Both the position numbers and the translations under genes were made by a program. Below are positions 34,945-44,102 of a stretch of DNA of 64,000 bases, piece after piece (the stretch's first letter is position 1; each line of letters begins with the position of its first letter). The stretch comes from an uncultured Planctomycetota bacterium (GTDB taxonomy: Bacteria > Planctomycetota > Phycisphaerae > Sedimentisphaerales > UBA12454), in assembly GCA_903847315.1 (NCBI GenBank), contig CAINDG010000050.1, forward strand, positions 48,872-112,871, in the 5' to 3' direction. Under the pieces are notes generated by a model, which was given only the letters and a program-made list of their open reading frames with translations, was not told the DNA's origin and searched no databases.

Positions 34945-35416
34945 TTTTGTTTACCTCCTTTTTGTCGAGCATTTCGACATTCCAGTCTTTTCGGAGGGGA
35001 AACTGATTTGCGGGCCAGCCGTCAGGCAGAGGATAGCGATTGCCCTGCGGCAGACCTTCGACCTGTGCGCCGAATAAATCGACAAGCTCTCTTTCGTAGG
35101 CGTCGGCCGCGGGAAAATATCCGGTAACGGTTTTAATCGCCTGCTTGTCTTTAACTGTGCTTGTATGCAGATTCAGCACTATGCCGTTTTCACGAGCTAT
35201 ATGATAAATAAATCCCAGCGTTGCGCCTTCATCAAGGCCGGTGATAGCGGCGAGAATCGAAAATTTTAATTGTTTTACCGCGTAATCGAATACTTCGGGG
35301 AAATTCGCCAATGGTATATCAGCGAATATCCGCCTTGCCCTTTTGACGGTTATTTTTTCGCTTAGAAAAGCGAACTTTTCGGTTAACTGCTGTTTAATAT
35401 TATCTTCTTCGGACAT
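34937..35416 (-). CDS. NuoC-like subunit of the group 4 hydrogenase
   Basis: A soluble 159-residue subunit of the NuoC/EchD (30-kDa) family. The C-terminal signature YERELVDLFGAQVEGLPQGNRYPLPDGWP is diagnostic. Its N-terminal helix-rich part is shorter than in complex I NuoC. Its end overlaps the start of the large-subunit gene by eight bases. It has a structural role next to the large subunit and holds no cofactor. Confidence 0.92.
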   Translation of the reverse strand: MSEEDNIKQQLTEKFAFLSEKITVKRARRIFADIPLANFPEVFDYAVKQLKFSILAAITGLDEGATLGFIYHIARENGIVLNLHTSTVKDKQAIKTVTGYFPAADAYERELVDLFGAQVEGLPQGNRYPLPDGWPANQFPLRKDWNVEMLDKKEVNKNA

Positions 35417-35421
35417 ATTAT

Positions 35422-35895
35422 TTATCCTTTTGTTTCCACAGTTTCTTTAGAAGCCGTAGCTTCTTTTTCTTCCAGACTTGTGAGCAGTTTTACCACGCCG
35501 TCAATAATTGCTTTCGGACTTGCCGGACAGCCGGGGATGTAAGCTGAAACCGGTATCGCCGAATCGATGCCGCCGCCGACATTATAGCATTTTCTGAAGA
35601 CTCCGCCTGAACAGGCGCAGGTGCCGACCGCTACTACGAACTTCGGCTCAGCCATTTGTTCATAAATTCTTATGAGTCTGTCTTTGGTCTGGCGGGTAAC
35701 AGGACCTGAGCAAACCAGCACGTCGGCGTGCCGGGGCGTGCCTTTCAGCAATATGCCGAACCGTTCTATATCATAGCGCGGAGTCAGGGCAGCGATAATT
35801 TCAATATCGCAGGCGTTGCAGGCTCCGGTATTGAAATGGATTATCCACGGAGACTTAATTCTTGCCCAATTCACAATTTTGCTCAATAAAGTCAC
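35422..35895 (-). CDS. [NiFe]-hydrogenase small subunit (NuoB-like)
   Basis: Holds the proximal [4Fe-4S] cluster that passes electrons to the Ni-Fe site. Ligand cysteines are visible in GACNACDIE, GTCACSGG and PGCPASP, the exact spacing of NuoB/EchC. It has only this short 157-residue form without further clusters, as in all group 4 enzymes and complex I. It sits between the NuoA-like and NuoC-like genes, the same order as in nuo operons. Confidence 0.94.
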   Translation of the reverse strand: MTLLSKIVNWARIKSPWIIHFNTGACNACDIEIIAALTPRYDIERFGILLKGTPRHADVLVCSGPVTRQTKDRLIRIYEQMAEPKFVVAVGTCACSGGVFRKCYNVGGGIDSAIPVSAYIPGCPASPKAIIDGVVKLLTSLEEKEATASKETVETKG

Positions 35896-35901
35896 TTCGG
35901 T

Positions 35902-36237
35902 TTATCTCCTGTACAAAACCATTAATCCGATAATTGCGCCCAAAATATAAACCATTGCCATAACAAGCGTGCCCGTCGTTGCTGCCGGTACCAGTGCAAG
36001 CATAAGAGCGACTACGTGCAGGATGGTAAAATAAAACGCGAAGGGGAAAAACTGGGCGTAGTCAGGCTGAATCATATGGGTGGCGATATTTTCTCCGCAG
36101 GCATAAGGTTCGGTCGCGCCCTGGGCCTGTTTCTTAGGCTTAAACGCCAGCTTCGTCAATATACTCGACAGGAGTATAACTATAAGCAGGATGATTAAAA
36201 AAACCATCGGCGGCGAAAGAAATACTGTTGTTGCCAT
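35902..36237 (-). CDS. NuoA-like membrane subunit
   Basis: Three membrane helices in 111 residues. The conserved loop after TM1 reads EPYACGENIATHMIQPDYAQFFPFAFYF, comparable to the NuoA YECG motif with its cysteine. Presence of a NuoA-like subunit is unusual for the simplest Ech-type hydrogenases and points to a larger complex-I-like membrane module. Coupled to NuoB (6-bp gap) and NuoK (6-bp gap). Confidence 0.85.
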   Translation of the reverse strand: MATTVFLSPPMVFLIILLIVILLSSILTKLAFKPKKQAQGATEPYACGENIATHMIQPDYAQFFPFAFYFTILHVVALMLALVPAATTGTLVMAMVYILGAIIGLMVLYRR

Positions 36238-36243
36238 TTATTT

Positions 36244-36564
36244 TTAACCCTTAATATTTCTGAGCAGTTTGACGTCGATTGTTTTATTGTGTCTGAATAC
36301 GCACAGAATCACGCCGGCCGCTATCGCGATGACGACGACTTCAATAACTATAAGCGTTATGGCGAGGGCCTGTGCCAGACCTGTCCGGCCTGTAACGTAT
36401 CCTGCCAGTATCAGAAACAGTGTTACTGTCTTGGTCAAAAGTTCCAGCCCTATAATCGCTCTTATCAAATTGAATGTAACTAATATGCAATAAATCCCGA
36501 TAATGAATACCAGGATTCCGCCAATGCTGCACATCCAAAATAATTGCGACATATCGTTAGTCAT
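36244..36564 (-). CDS. NuoK/MrpC-like membrane subunit
   Basis: A 106-residue protein with three membrane helices. The pattern GIYCILVTFNLIRAIIGLELLTKTVTLF with a membrane-buried Glu in TM2, followed by LIVIEVVVIAIAAGVIL with a second buried Glu in TM3, matches NuoK and MrpC, where these Glu residues carry protons. It overlaps the NuoJ-like gene by eight bases. Confidence 0.87.
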   Translation of the reverse strand: MTNDMSQLFWMCSIGGILVFIIGIYCILVTFNLIRAIIGLELLTKTVTLFLILAGYVTGRTGLAQALAITLIVIEVVVIAIAAGVILCVFRHNKTIDVKLLRNIKG

Positions 36565-37045
36565 TTTTCCATTCCTTGAACAGAATTACTACGCCGAACG
36601 CCCCGGCCAGCAGAATCACGACCTGACCCAGCAAATCGAGATGGCGCATATTCCATAATATAATTTTTACGTTATTTTCCACTGGTTGTGCGGGCAAATT
36701 AAAAATTGCATGAAAATGAATCTGTGTCAGAACAATTGCCGCTATAATAACGATTACAGGCAAAAGCCAGAACCTGCGAAGACGCAGCTTTTTCTTGAGA
36801 ACGATTTGTTCGTTGGTAATACGTCCGGTTACGGTAATGGCACTGATAAATATCGCGAATATCAGGCCTGCGCAAACCGATAATTCGAAAACAGCCGCTA
36901 TCGGCGAGCAAAGGCGGAACATAAGTATAGCCAGTATCGCGCTTGTAATCGCCAGTCCTACGGCTGAACGCAACAGCCTGACCGTCATTGCCGTCCACAG
37001 AGCGGATGTTACCAACGCCGTAATAATAATTATGTTTATTGTCAT
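36557..37045 (-). CDS. NuoJ/MrpB-like membrane subunit
   Basis: A protein of 162 residues with about five membrane helices. The early part (AVGLAITSAILAILMFRLCSPIAAVFELSVCAGLIFAIFISAI) resembles the NuoJ/MbhD core. It is assigned mainly from its position beside the NuoK-like gene and this helix pattern, so it is less certain than its neighbours. A hydrophilic loop (about residues 75-95) and the C-terminal helix complete the protein. Confidence 0.75.
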   Translation of the reverse strand: MTINIIIITALVTSALWTAMTVRLLRSAVGLAITSAILAILMFRLCSPIAAVFELSVCAGLIFAIFISAITVTGRITNEQIVLKKKLRLRRFWLLPVIVIIAAIVLTQIHFHAIFNLPAQPVENNVKIILWNMRHLDLLGQVVILLAGAFGVVILFKEWKND

Positions 37046-37060
37046 ATCAAAACTTTTAAA

Positions 37061-38488
37061 TTATTTAAAGAAATTGCTAACGGGCACTAAAAAACTATTG
37101 AAAAGAAACGGGAAAAACACGCCTACGCCTATAATTATTATTGCAAGCGTTGCGGCAGGCAGAACTATCCATATCCCAGCTTCTTTTATATTTTTCAACT
37201 CATCCGGCAGAATACCGAAGAACACTTTTCGCTGTATCGCGAGCAGATATGCCAGCGTGATAACGCTGACGAGTATCGCAACGGCTGCATAAGCGTGATA
37301 ACCGTTCTGCCAAAGGGCTATTATAATCATCAGTTTGCTCCAGAATCCCGCGGCCGGCGGAATGCCCGCTGTGGAGAATGTGGCGATTAAACAAGAGGCG
37401 TTGCTGAACGGCATTTTCGCGCCCAGGCCGCCCATTTTATTTATGTCTGTCGAACCTGTCTGCTTCTCGACAGCGGCTGAATTTACGAATAATAGAGATT
37501 TAAAAATAGAATGGTTAAACAAATGGAATATCGCACCGGCAATGCCGAGCGGTGAGCCGCAGCCAAGACCTAAAATTATGTATCCAACCTGACTGATACT
37601 CGAATAGGCAAGTATCTTTTTGAAGTCGTCCTGCTTCAGGGCGGCTAATGCACCAATTATTATCGAAATGATGCCGACAATCATAAGAATGTCATTTATC
37701 GCACCGACCGGTCCAAACACATCCCTTACCAGTCTTATAAGCACATATATGCCCGCGACCTTGGTAACAATGCCCGCAAGAAGAACGGAAACCGCGGCAG
37801 GAGCGGCAGAATATGCAGCGGGAAGCCAGCCGTGGAAGGGCACAAGTCCGCCTTTTATGAATAAGCCGCATACAAACAGCGTTATGGCGAAGATAATAAT
37901 AGGATTGCAGCAGTTGTTTTTAACCGCCTGACTGACAGAAGCAAAAGACGTGTCGCCGGAGAAAAGCAATAACGCCGCGATGGCGCTAAGCATCATTATC
38001 GTTGCCAATGCGGAGAGAACTATATATTTGAATGCCCCTTCAAGGGCGTTTAAGTCCCGCTGAAAAGCGATGAGAATAAAAGATGAAATAGCGGTAACTT
38101 CAAGAAAAACATAAAGCGAAAAAATGTCTGTAAGCAGAACAGTACCGTTCATTCCGATAAGAGCAACTAACGCTAGGTTGATGAAATTCAGCCGCGATTT
38201 AGATTCGCTGATTGTCTGCCAGGCGACGAGAACGGCGGCGGACATCACGATTCCGATTGAAAGAATCAGCACAAGAGTCAGATTGTCGGCGTAAAGAGCC
38301 AGATGAAAGAACCGCCCCCAGAAGTCCGGCATATGCCAAAAATTCGCGGGATGGAACAAGACAACGATTGCCTGGCCGACAGATAATAACAAAACATACA
38401 ATAGCGCAACGGTATCCTTTTTCCCTTTATACGGGAGGTTCAGGGCTATTATGCCAAGCAACGGTAATAACAAAAATAATGAAAGCAT
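37061..38488 (-). CDS. Antiporter-like membrane subunit 1 (NuoN/MrpD family)
   Basis: One of three proton/sodium-translocating subunits. About 13-14 membrane helices in 475 residues. The core has FLEVTAISSFILIAFQRD with the buried Glu of TM5, FIKGGLVPFHGWLPAAYSAAPAAVSVLLAGIVTKVAGIY with the Lys of TM7-8, and KQDDFKKILAYSSISQVGYI. These are shared by NuoL/M/N and Mrp antiporters. Its presence implies that the hydrogenase pumps ions. Confidence 0.92.
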   Translation of the reverse strand: MLSLFLLLPLLGIIALNLPYKGKKDTVALLYVLLLSVGQAIVVLFHPANFWHMPDFWGRFFHLALYADNLTLVLILSIGIVMSAAVLVAWQTISESKSRLNFINLALVALIGMNGTVLLTDIFSLYVFLEVTAISSFILIAFQRDLNALEGAFKYIVLSALATIMMLSAIAALLLFSGDTSFASVSQAVKNNCCNPIIIFAITLFVCGLFIKGGLVPFHGWLPAAYSAAPAAVSVLLAGIVTKVAGIYVLIRLVRDVFGPVGAINDILMIVGIISIIIGALAALKQDDFKKILAYSSISQVGYIILGLGCGSPLGIAGAIFHLFNHSIFKSLLFVNSAAVEKQTGSTDINKMGGLGAKMPFSNASCLIATFSTAGIPPAAGFWSKLMIIIALWQNGYHAYAAVAILVSVITLAYLLAIQRKVFFGILPDELKNIKEAGIWIVLPAATLAIIIIGVGVFFPFLFNSFLVPVSNFFK

Positions 38489-38503
38489 ATTATTTTAAAC
38501 TTT

Positions 38504-40324
38504 CTAAGAGCCGAATCCTTTGAGCATCATAATTAAGACTATTACGCCTCCGGCCAGCGACCAGATGATATAGAGAGAATAATTTCCGGTGTTCAGATTT
38601 TTTATGGTGTCCGAGGCCGCGTAAGCAGAATTGACAGTCATACTGTTGTAAATCCAATCGACGGCCTTGTCCATAAACGAGAGGATTTTCGAGATTACAT
38701 TTACTATTTTCAGACCTATTTCGTAAGGGTCGAACAATCTTTTTTCCGCTTTGTCATAAATGCCGCCTAAAACAGGGGCGTGATGAATGTGGTCGGCGGC
38801 CTTAACGCCTCCGCCATGTATCTCTGTACCGATGATGTGATGTATTACTGCGAGGATAAGAACTATCGCGGTCAGAGTGACAAGCAATACGCTTGCGTCG
38901 TGTTCGACGAACTGCTCTGTGAGTATCGGCGTCAGGAAAGTACCGACCGCAGAGCGATGGTATAATCCGAAAAGGACGCAGATAGCGGCGATAATCACCA
39001 TTGGTATAAGCATCGGCAGTGAGGCTTCTTTGGTATTTTCATTCTCCTGATTCCTTTTTCCGAAGAACGCCGCGTGTCCGAGTTTTAAGAATGAAGCGGC
39101 GGTAAGGAATGAGCCGAGCAGAGCGGCGATGTAAAATATCGGATGCCTTTCCATCGCGGCGTCATATATCATTTCTTTGGAGAAGAAGCCGTTGAAGGGC
39201 GGTACGCCGCTGATGGAAGCCGCGGTGATTAAAAAACAAACGGCGGTTACAGGCATTTTTGACCATAATCCGCCGAGCTTATTGAGGTCTGTTGTGCCGG
39301 TCTGCTTTTCGACGGAACCTGCGGTAAGGAACAGGCAGCTTTTGTATAAGGCATTGTTAATCATATGAAACAAGCCGCCGATAATTCCAATCGGCAGGCA
39401 GGTGCCGATTCCCAAAATCATATATCCGACCTGACTGATGGCGTGATATGAAAGCAGTTTTTTATAATCTTTTTGAATCAGCGCCATCATAACCGCCAGC
39501 AAGATGGTAATCGCACCGATTGTCATAAGCAGAATGCTGAGCCATGAGCCGGTTGTGAGTTTGAACATATCCAGCGTAATCCTGGCGAGCAGATAAATAC
39601 CGAGCAGTTTTTCAAGAGACGCCGGCAGGAATGCCATAAAAGGAAGCGGGGCATCGACAGCGGCGTCCGGAATCCAACTGTGGAACGGCATCGAGCCGCC
39701 TTTTGAAATCGCGCCAATCATCAGGAGTATAAAAGCCGTGCAGCCAAGCGTGTTGAGAGGCACTGTTATTTTGGAAATCGTCAGTGTTCCCGTCAGGTAC
39801 CAGACGAGTCCTATTCCTATCATCAGGCACAAATCGGAAACGCCGACAATGATAAACATCTTGGTTGCCGTTCTAAAGGCCTCTTTGCCGCCTATGGCAA
39901 TCAGACCGAATAATGTAACCAGCAGGCCTTCCCAGAAGAAAAGCAGCAGGACAAAATTGTCGGCCAGAACGGCGCCGTTTGCCATTGCCGCGGATATGAG
40001 CAGATAAGAGTAGAACTGGTTGACGTAATTTTTGCCATGCATAAATGAGCAGGAGTAAAGCACAATCAAAAACGCGAAAGCCGTTATCGCAAGAAGTATA
40101 AATGCGCTGAAATGATAAAGGCGAAAAATAAATTCTATTCCGAAACCAGCCCAGGGCAGAGAAAGAGAATAAGTCAAATTCTGTCTGAACAGGGCGATTG
40201 CTATAATAAGCATCGAGCCTGTCGCCAGCAGGGCAATGATTTCGCTCAGGCGTCTTATCGCCAAGATTAAAATCGCGGCAACCAGAGGAATAATTACAAG
40301 CATTAATAATATGTTTGCGTTCAT
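38504..40324 (-). CDS. Antiporter-like membrane subunit 2 (NuoL family)
   Basis: The longest antiporter-type subunit (606 residues). The core motifs are WEGLLVTLFGLIAIG (Glu of TM5), SKGGSMPFHSWIPDAAVDAPLPFMAFLPASLEKLLGIY and QKDYKKLLSYHAISQVGYM. The C-terminal part extends beyond the 14-helix core with a further membrane helix at the end, as in NuoL, where a lateral helix runs along the other pumping subunits. Its start overlaps the upstream antiporter stop (ATGA). Confidence 0.93.
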   Translation of the reverse strand: MNANILLMLVIIPLVAAILILAIRRLSEIIALLATGSMLIIAIALFRQNLTYSLSLPWAGFGIEFIFRLYHFSAFILLAITAFAFLIVLYSCSFMHGKNYVNQFYSYLLISAAMANGAVLADNFVLLLFFWEGLLVTLFGLIAIGGKEAFRTATKMFIIVGVSDLCLMIGIGLVWYLTGTLTISKITVPLNTLGCTAFILLMIGAISKGGSMPFHSWIPDAAVDAPLPFMAFLPASLEKLLGIYLLARITLDMFKLTTGSWLSILLMTIGAITILLAVMMALIQKDYKKLLSYHAISQVGYMILGIGTCLPIGIIGGLFHMINNALYKSCLFLTAGSVEKQTGTTDLNKLGGLWSKMPVTAVCFLITAASISGVPPFNGFFSKEMIYDAAMERHPIFYIAALLGSFLTAASFLKLGHAAFFGKRNQENENTKEASLPMLIPMVIIAAICVLFGLYHRSAVGTFLTPILTEQFVEHDASVLLVTLTAIVLILAVIHHIIGTEIHGGGVKAADHIHHAPVLGGIYDKAEKRLFDPYEIGLKIVNVISKILSFMDKAVDWIYNSMTVNSAYAASDTIKNLNTGNYSLYIIWSLAGGVIVLIMMLKGFGS

Positions 40325-41745
40325 TTAATTATCCCCGGCAGTTGCAGAATTGTTAATTGCAGGAATTGGGAAGGATAATAAATAAAGATACCTCCCGCCA
40401 GTGAAAGAGCGGCCAAAAGGGCGACGCTGATTAACATTGTAGAGGAACCTTCTTTTACCGGCTGGGTTTTAGCCTGACCCATAAATACAAGGTTGAAAAC
40501 TCTCAGGAGATATACAATTGTCATAATAGCGCCGGCCAGGAAGATAAACGCAATCCATACTTTGCCGCTTTGGGTCGCCGAGGTCATAACCATATATTTG
40601 CTGAAGAACCCTCCGAACGGCGGTATTCCCATAACGGAAAATGAACAGAGCAGGAACGACACAGCCGTAATCGGCATTGTTTTAATCAGGCCGCCCAGCC
40701 GTGTTATATCTTTTGTTTTGGTATTTTGTTCGACTATACCGGCACAAAGGAATAATCCGCCCTTTGCCATGCCGTGCATTAAAATATAGAGCATAGCGCC
40801 CGCGACGCCTATCGCGTTGCCGATTGCCAATCCCATAAATATGAAGCCTATCTGGCTCACGGTACTGTATGCGATGATTCGCTTCAGGTCGGTGGCGGTC
40901 ATTGCCGCTCCCGCCGCTACCAGTGCGCTGGCTCCTGCGATTACAGGGACAGCGGTATGCCAGAAGTCTTCTGTGACAAAACCTGTGGCGATGAATAATC
41001 TGGCGAAAACATAAACGCCGATTTTGACCAGCAGTGCAGCGTGAAGCAGGGCGGTAACCGGCGACGGCGCGACACCTGCGTCAGGAAGCCAGGTATGCAG
41101 CGGAAGGGTCGCGGATTTGGAAAGTATGCCGGTAAGAATCAATATAACGACTAGATTAGATAAATGGCTGTTTTTTAACGCCCCTAAATCGAACGAGCCG
41201 GTTTGCTGGTAAATGCTGACAAACCCAAGCAGCATCAGTACAGAACCGAACATAGTTACCAGGAAAGCCTTATCAGCCCGCAATACGTGCTGCTTTTCGC
41301 GGAAGAAGCCGATTAACCGCCAGCTTGTTATGGCTGTGATTTCCCAGAATAAATATAGGAATATAAGATTGCTCGAAAAAACTAATCCCATCATTGCGCC
41401 GAAGAACAGCACAACCATCAGGTAATATTCGTTCTGATTTTCATAATGGCTGATATAACCGAGGGAATAAAAGACGATTACGGCGCTTATCGACGCCGAG
41501 ACCAGAGCCATAAACACCGCCAGACCATCGGCGTAAAAAGTCGCGTTATAAAGGATATGCGCGGTTATCGTCTGGCCGCTGTAAACAACCGGCACAAGCG
41601 CGATTGTTAAAATGAATGATATGAGTACGAAACTAAGCGCACAAAGATTTCTCAGCCGAACCGACAGGCAACTTATCAAAGGCAGCGCAAATGCCCCCAA
41701 AATCGGGACAAGAACTATCAAGAGCAATATCGCCTGATTTTCCAT
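40321..41745 (-). CDS. Antiporter-like membrane subunit 3 (NuoM/MrpD family), first gene of the hydrogenase operon
   Basis: A 474-residue polytopic subunit. WEITAITSWRLIGFFREKQHVLRADKAFLVTMFGSVLML, SKSATLPLHTWLPDAGVAPSPVTALLHAALLVKIGVY and ATDLKRIIAYSTVSQIGFIFMGL are the diagnostic stretches of the family. As the promoter-proximal gene, it shows that the membrane arm is encoded before the catalytic arm, the reverse of many hydrogenase operons. A strong promoter is located about 100 bp upstream. Confidence 0.93.
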   Translation of the reverse strand: MENQAILLLIVLVPILGAFALPLISCLSVRLRNLCALSFVLISFILTIALVPVVYSGQTITAHILYNATFYADGLAVFMALVSASISAVIVFYSLGYISHYENQNEYYLMVVLFFGAMMGLVFSSNLIFLYLFWEITAITSWRLIGFFREKQHVLRADKAFLVTMFGSVLMLLGFVSIYQQTGSFDLGALKNSHLSNLVVILILTGILSKSATLPLHTWLPDAGVAPSPVTALLHAALLVKIGVYVFARLFIATGFVTEDFWHTAVPVIAGASALVAAGAAMTATDLKRIIAYSTVSQIGFIFMGLAIGNAIGVAGAMLYILMHGMAKGGLFLCAGIVEQNTKTKDITRLGGLIKTMPITAVSFLLCSFSVMGIPPFGGFFSKYMVMTSATQSGKVWIAFIFLAGAIMTIVYLLRVFNLVFMGQAKTQPVKEGSSTMLISVALLAALSLAGGIFIYYPSQFLQLTILQLPGIIK

Positions 41746-41841
41746 AGTTTATTTAAGTTTCCTGAAAAACATCTGGTTTTATCGTAATCAGCCCCTGCAA
41801 AATGAGACTGTATGAAATCCTGATATATAAATAAACCGGGG

Positions 41842-41870
41842 ATTCTAACTTCTTTATGATACGGGGTCAA
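41842..41870 (-). promoter_or_regulatory. Promoter of the hydrogenase operon
   Basis: Minus strand TTGACC (41865-41870), 17-bp spacer, TAGAAT (41842-41847), giving a leader of about 90 bases before the first antiporter gene. Confidence 0.65.
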
Positions 41871-41939
41871 TAGTTATTTGCTGTGATTTTTCGGGCAAAT
41901 CAAGACGAAATAATAGCCCAACCGGTAGAAGAAATTTGG

Positions 41940-41968
41940 TTGAAGTTTGTCGCGGTATATACTAAAAT
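41940..41968 (+). promoter_or_regulatory. Possible promoter of the APC permease gene
   Basis: TTGAAG (41940-41945), 17-bp spacer and TAAAAT (41963-41968). The leader would be about 70 bases. The rest of 41746-42045 holds only this and the divergent hydrogenase promoter; no riboswitch was recognised. Confidence 0.45.
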
Positions 41969-42045
41969 CTTGTGTTTATCAGAAGTTATGAAAAAATGTT
42001 TCAATCCGGAGACATCTTCAGAATATATGGTAAGACGGTAAAGTG

Positions 42046-44049
42046 ATGAACAGCGAACCCGAACTAACTTTAAATCAGAAGATAAAAAATCTGGTAATCG
42101 GCCATGCCCGAAACCCAGATGACCCGCACCTGTTCCATAAACTATCGCTGGTTGTTTTCTTCGCCTGGGTAGGATTAGGAGCAGATGGACTTACTTCTTC
42201 CTGTTATGGCCCTGAAGAGGCATTTCTCGCTCTGAAAGGTCATATATTCCTGGGTGTTTTTGTCGCTTTGGCCACAGCCGTTACTATTTTCGTTATCAGT
42301 TCAAGCTATTCGCAAATTATTGAATTATTCCCTACCGGCGGCGGAGGATATTTAGTTGCCAGCAAGCTGCTTTCGCCTTCTGTGGGTATGGTTTCAGGCT
42401 GTGCGCTTCTGGTCGATTATGTTCTTACTATCACGCTGTCTGTCGCAAGCGGTGCTGACGCTCTTTTCAGTTTTTTGCCTCCGCACTGGCGTTCAGTCAA
42501 ACTCCTCGTTGCCATGGCCGTTCTATTAATACTTATTGTATTGAATATGCGGGGAGTTAAAGAATCTGTCGTTCCGCTGATTCCTATTTTCCTTATCTTT
42601 CTGGCTACCCATATTTTCGCCATCGTTTACGCTTTCGTGGCACACTGGCATGATTTCGGAACTGTGGCAAATGCTACGATTACAGATGTTCAGCAATCCA
42701 GCAGCGAAATAGGAATATTTGGAACAATAGTACTTATTATGCGTGCCTACAGTATGGGTGCCGGAACCTATACCGGTATCGAAGCGGTAAGCAATGGTAT
42801 TCCGGTATTAAGAGAGCCGAAAGTGCAGACTGCCAAACGAACGATGCATTATATGGCCGGTTCTCTTGCGTTTATGGTACTGGGCTTAATGCTCGGATAT
42901 TTGCTTTACAGGGTAGAGCATCAAACGGGAAAGACGTTAAACGCCGTTCTTTTGGAACGTATTACGGCAGGCTGGAATGGACATACCGGCCGTGTCTTTG
43001 TTCTGGTCACATTAATTTCGGAAGCGGTCCTTTTGTTTGTTGCCGCACAGACGGGTTTTATTGACGGGCCGCGTGTATTGTCTAATATGGCTATCGACAG
43101 ATGGTTTCCATCGAGATTTGCGATTCTGAGCGACCGTTTTGTAACTCAAAATGGTGTTTTGCTGATGGGCGGAGCGGCTTTAATATTAATGGTATTTACC
43201 CGTGGCTCCGTAAAATTTATGGTGGTGCTCTACAGTATTAACGTGTTCATTACGTTTTTACTGTCGCAGCTTGGAATGGTGCGTCACTGGTGGATTGTAA
43301 GAAAGGAATGCAGAGGCTGGCTGAAAAAAGCTTTCGTTAACGGGATTGGTTTAGCGCTTACGGCTTTTATTCTTGTTTCAGTCGTCGTAATTAAATTTTT
43401 CGAAGGCGGCTGGATTACCATTGTTATTACCGGCTCGTTTATACTTCTGGCGATAATTATCAAACGCAGTTACAGTCAATCGCTTTTGCCACTCAAGCGT
43501 CTCAACGAACTTGTGCATGCCGCTGACAGGATATATTGTAAAACTGATGAGGGTAATTTGCCGAAGATGAACCCGGACGCGAAAACCGCGGTGCTTCTTG
43601 TCGGCGGATACAACGGTCTTGGCCTTCATACTCTTTTTAATATTCCCCGTTTATTCGGCGATAGTTTTAAAAATTATGTATTTGTCCAGGTCGGTACGAT
43701 AGATGCCGCTAATTTTAAAGGAGCAGAAGAGATAGAAAAGCTCAAGCATCATGTCAACAAGGAGCTTGACCGCTATGTTACACTGATGCAGAGCCAGGGA
43801 TTTTATGCGGAAGGTGTTTCCGCTATTGGAACCGATGCGGTAGAGGAAATATGTAATACCGCCACTGAAGTACTCCAGAGGTATCCGCAGGCGGTGTTTT
43901 TCGGCGGGCAAATGGTATTTCCAAAGGACACTTTTTTTAGCCGGCTGCTTCATAACTACACTACTTTTGCCGTTCAGAGAAGATTTTATCAGCAGGGGAT
44001 TCCTTTCCTTATTATGCCTGTCAGAGTAGAATTACTGAATACACAATAA
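42046..44049 (+). CDS. APC-superfamily permease, KimA/YdaO-like
   Basis: About 12 membrane helices (residues 25-470) and a soluble C-terminal domain of about 190 residues. The first helices carry FFAWVGLGADGLTSSCYGPEEAF, close to the GPEE signature of KimA-type potassium importers and related amino acid permeases; the GGGGYLVASKLLSP stretch is also family-like. Potassium uptake is therefore plausible, but amino acid transport cannot be excluded. The ATG at 42046 is used (the open frame begins three bases earlier at GTG). It is followed by the DUF502 gene 53 bp downstream. Confidence 0.8.
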   Translation: MNSEPELTLNQKIKNLVIGHARNPDDPHLFHKLSLVVFFAWVGLGADGLTSSCYGPEEAFLALKGHIFLGVFVALATAVTIFVISSSYSQIIELFPTGGGGYLVASKLLSPSVGMVSGCALLVDYVLTITLSVASGADALFSFLPPHWRSVKLLVAMAVLLILIVLNMRGVKESVVPLIPIFLIFLATHIFAIVYAFVAHWHDFGTVANATITDVQQSSSEIGIFGTIVLIMRAYSMGAGTYTGIEAVSNGIPVLREPKVQTAKRTMHYMAGSLAFMVLGLMLGYLLYRVEHQTGKTLNAVLLERITAGWNGHTGRVFVLVTLISEAVLLFVAAQTGFIDGPRVLSNMAIDRWFPSRFAILSDRFVTQNGVLLMGGAALILMVFTRGSVKFMVVLYSINVFITFLLSQLGMVRHWWIVRKECRGWLKKAFVNGIGLALTAFILVSVVVIKFFEGGWITIVITGSFILLAIIIKRSYSQSLLPLKRLNELVHAADRIYCKTDEGNLPKMNPDAKTAVLLVGGYNGLGLHTLFNIPRLFGDSFKNYVFVQVGTIDAANFKGAEEIEKLKHHVNKELDRYVTLMQSQGFYAEGVSAIGTDAVEEICNTATEVLQRYPQAVFFGGQMVFPKDTFFSRLLHNYTTFAVQRRFYQQGIPFLIMPVRVELLNTQ

Positions 44050-44102
44050 ATCTGTGTTTCGTTACAGTTTATAAGAAATGAGAAAGTTTTTGGGACGGAC
44101 AA

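Noticed and set aside
31932..41745. Ordinary NADH:quinone oxidoreductase (complex I)
   Set aside because: The NuoD-like protein has both Ni-binding Cys pairs, a maturation protease is present and NuoE/F/G are absent, so this is a hydrogenase.
41746..42045. c-di-AMP (ydaO) riboswitch before the KimA-like gene
   Set aside because: A CCGGGG string is present but the rest of the conserved core is not, and two ordinary promoters explain the space.
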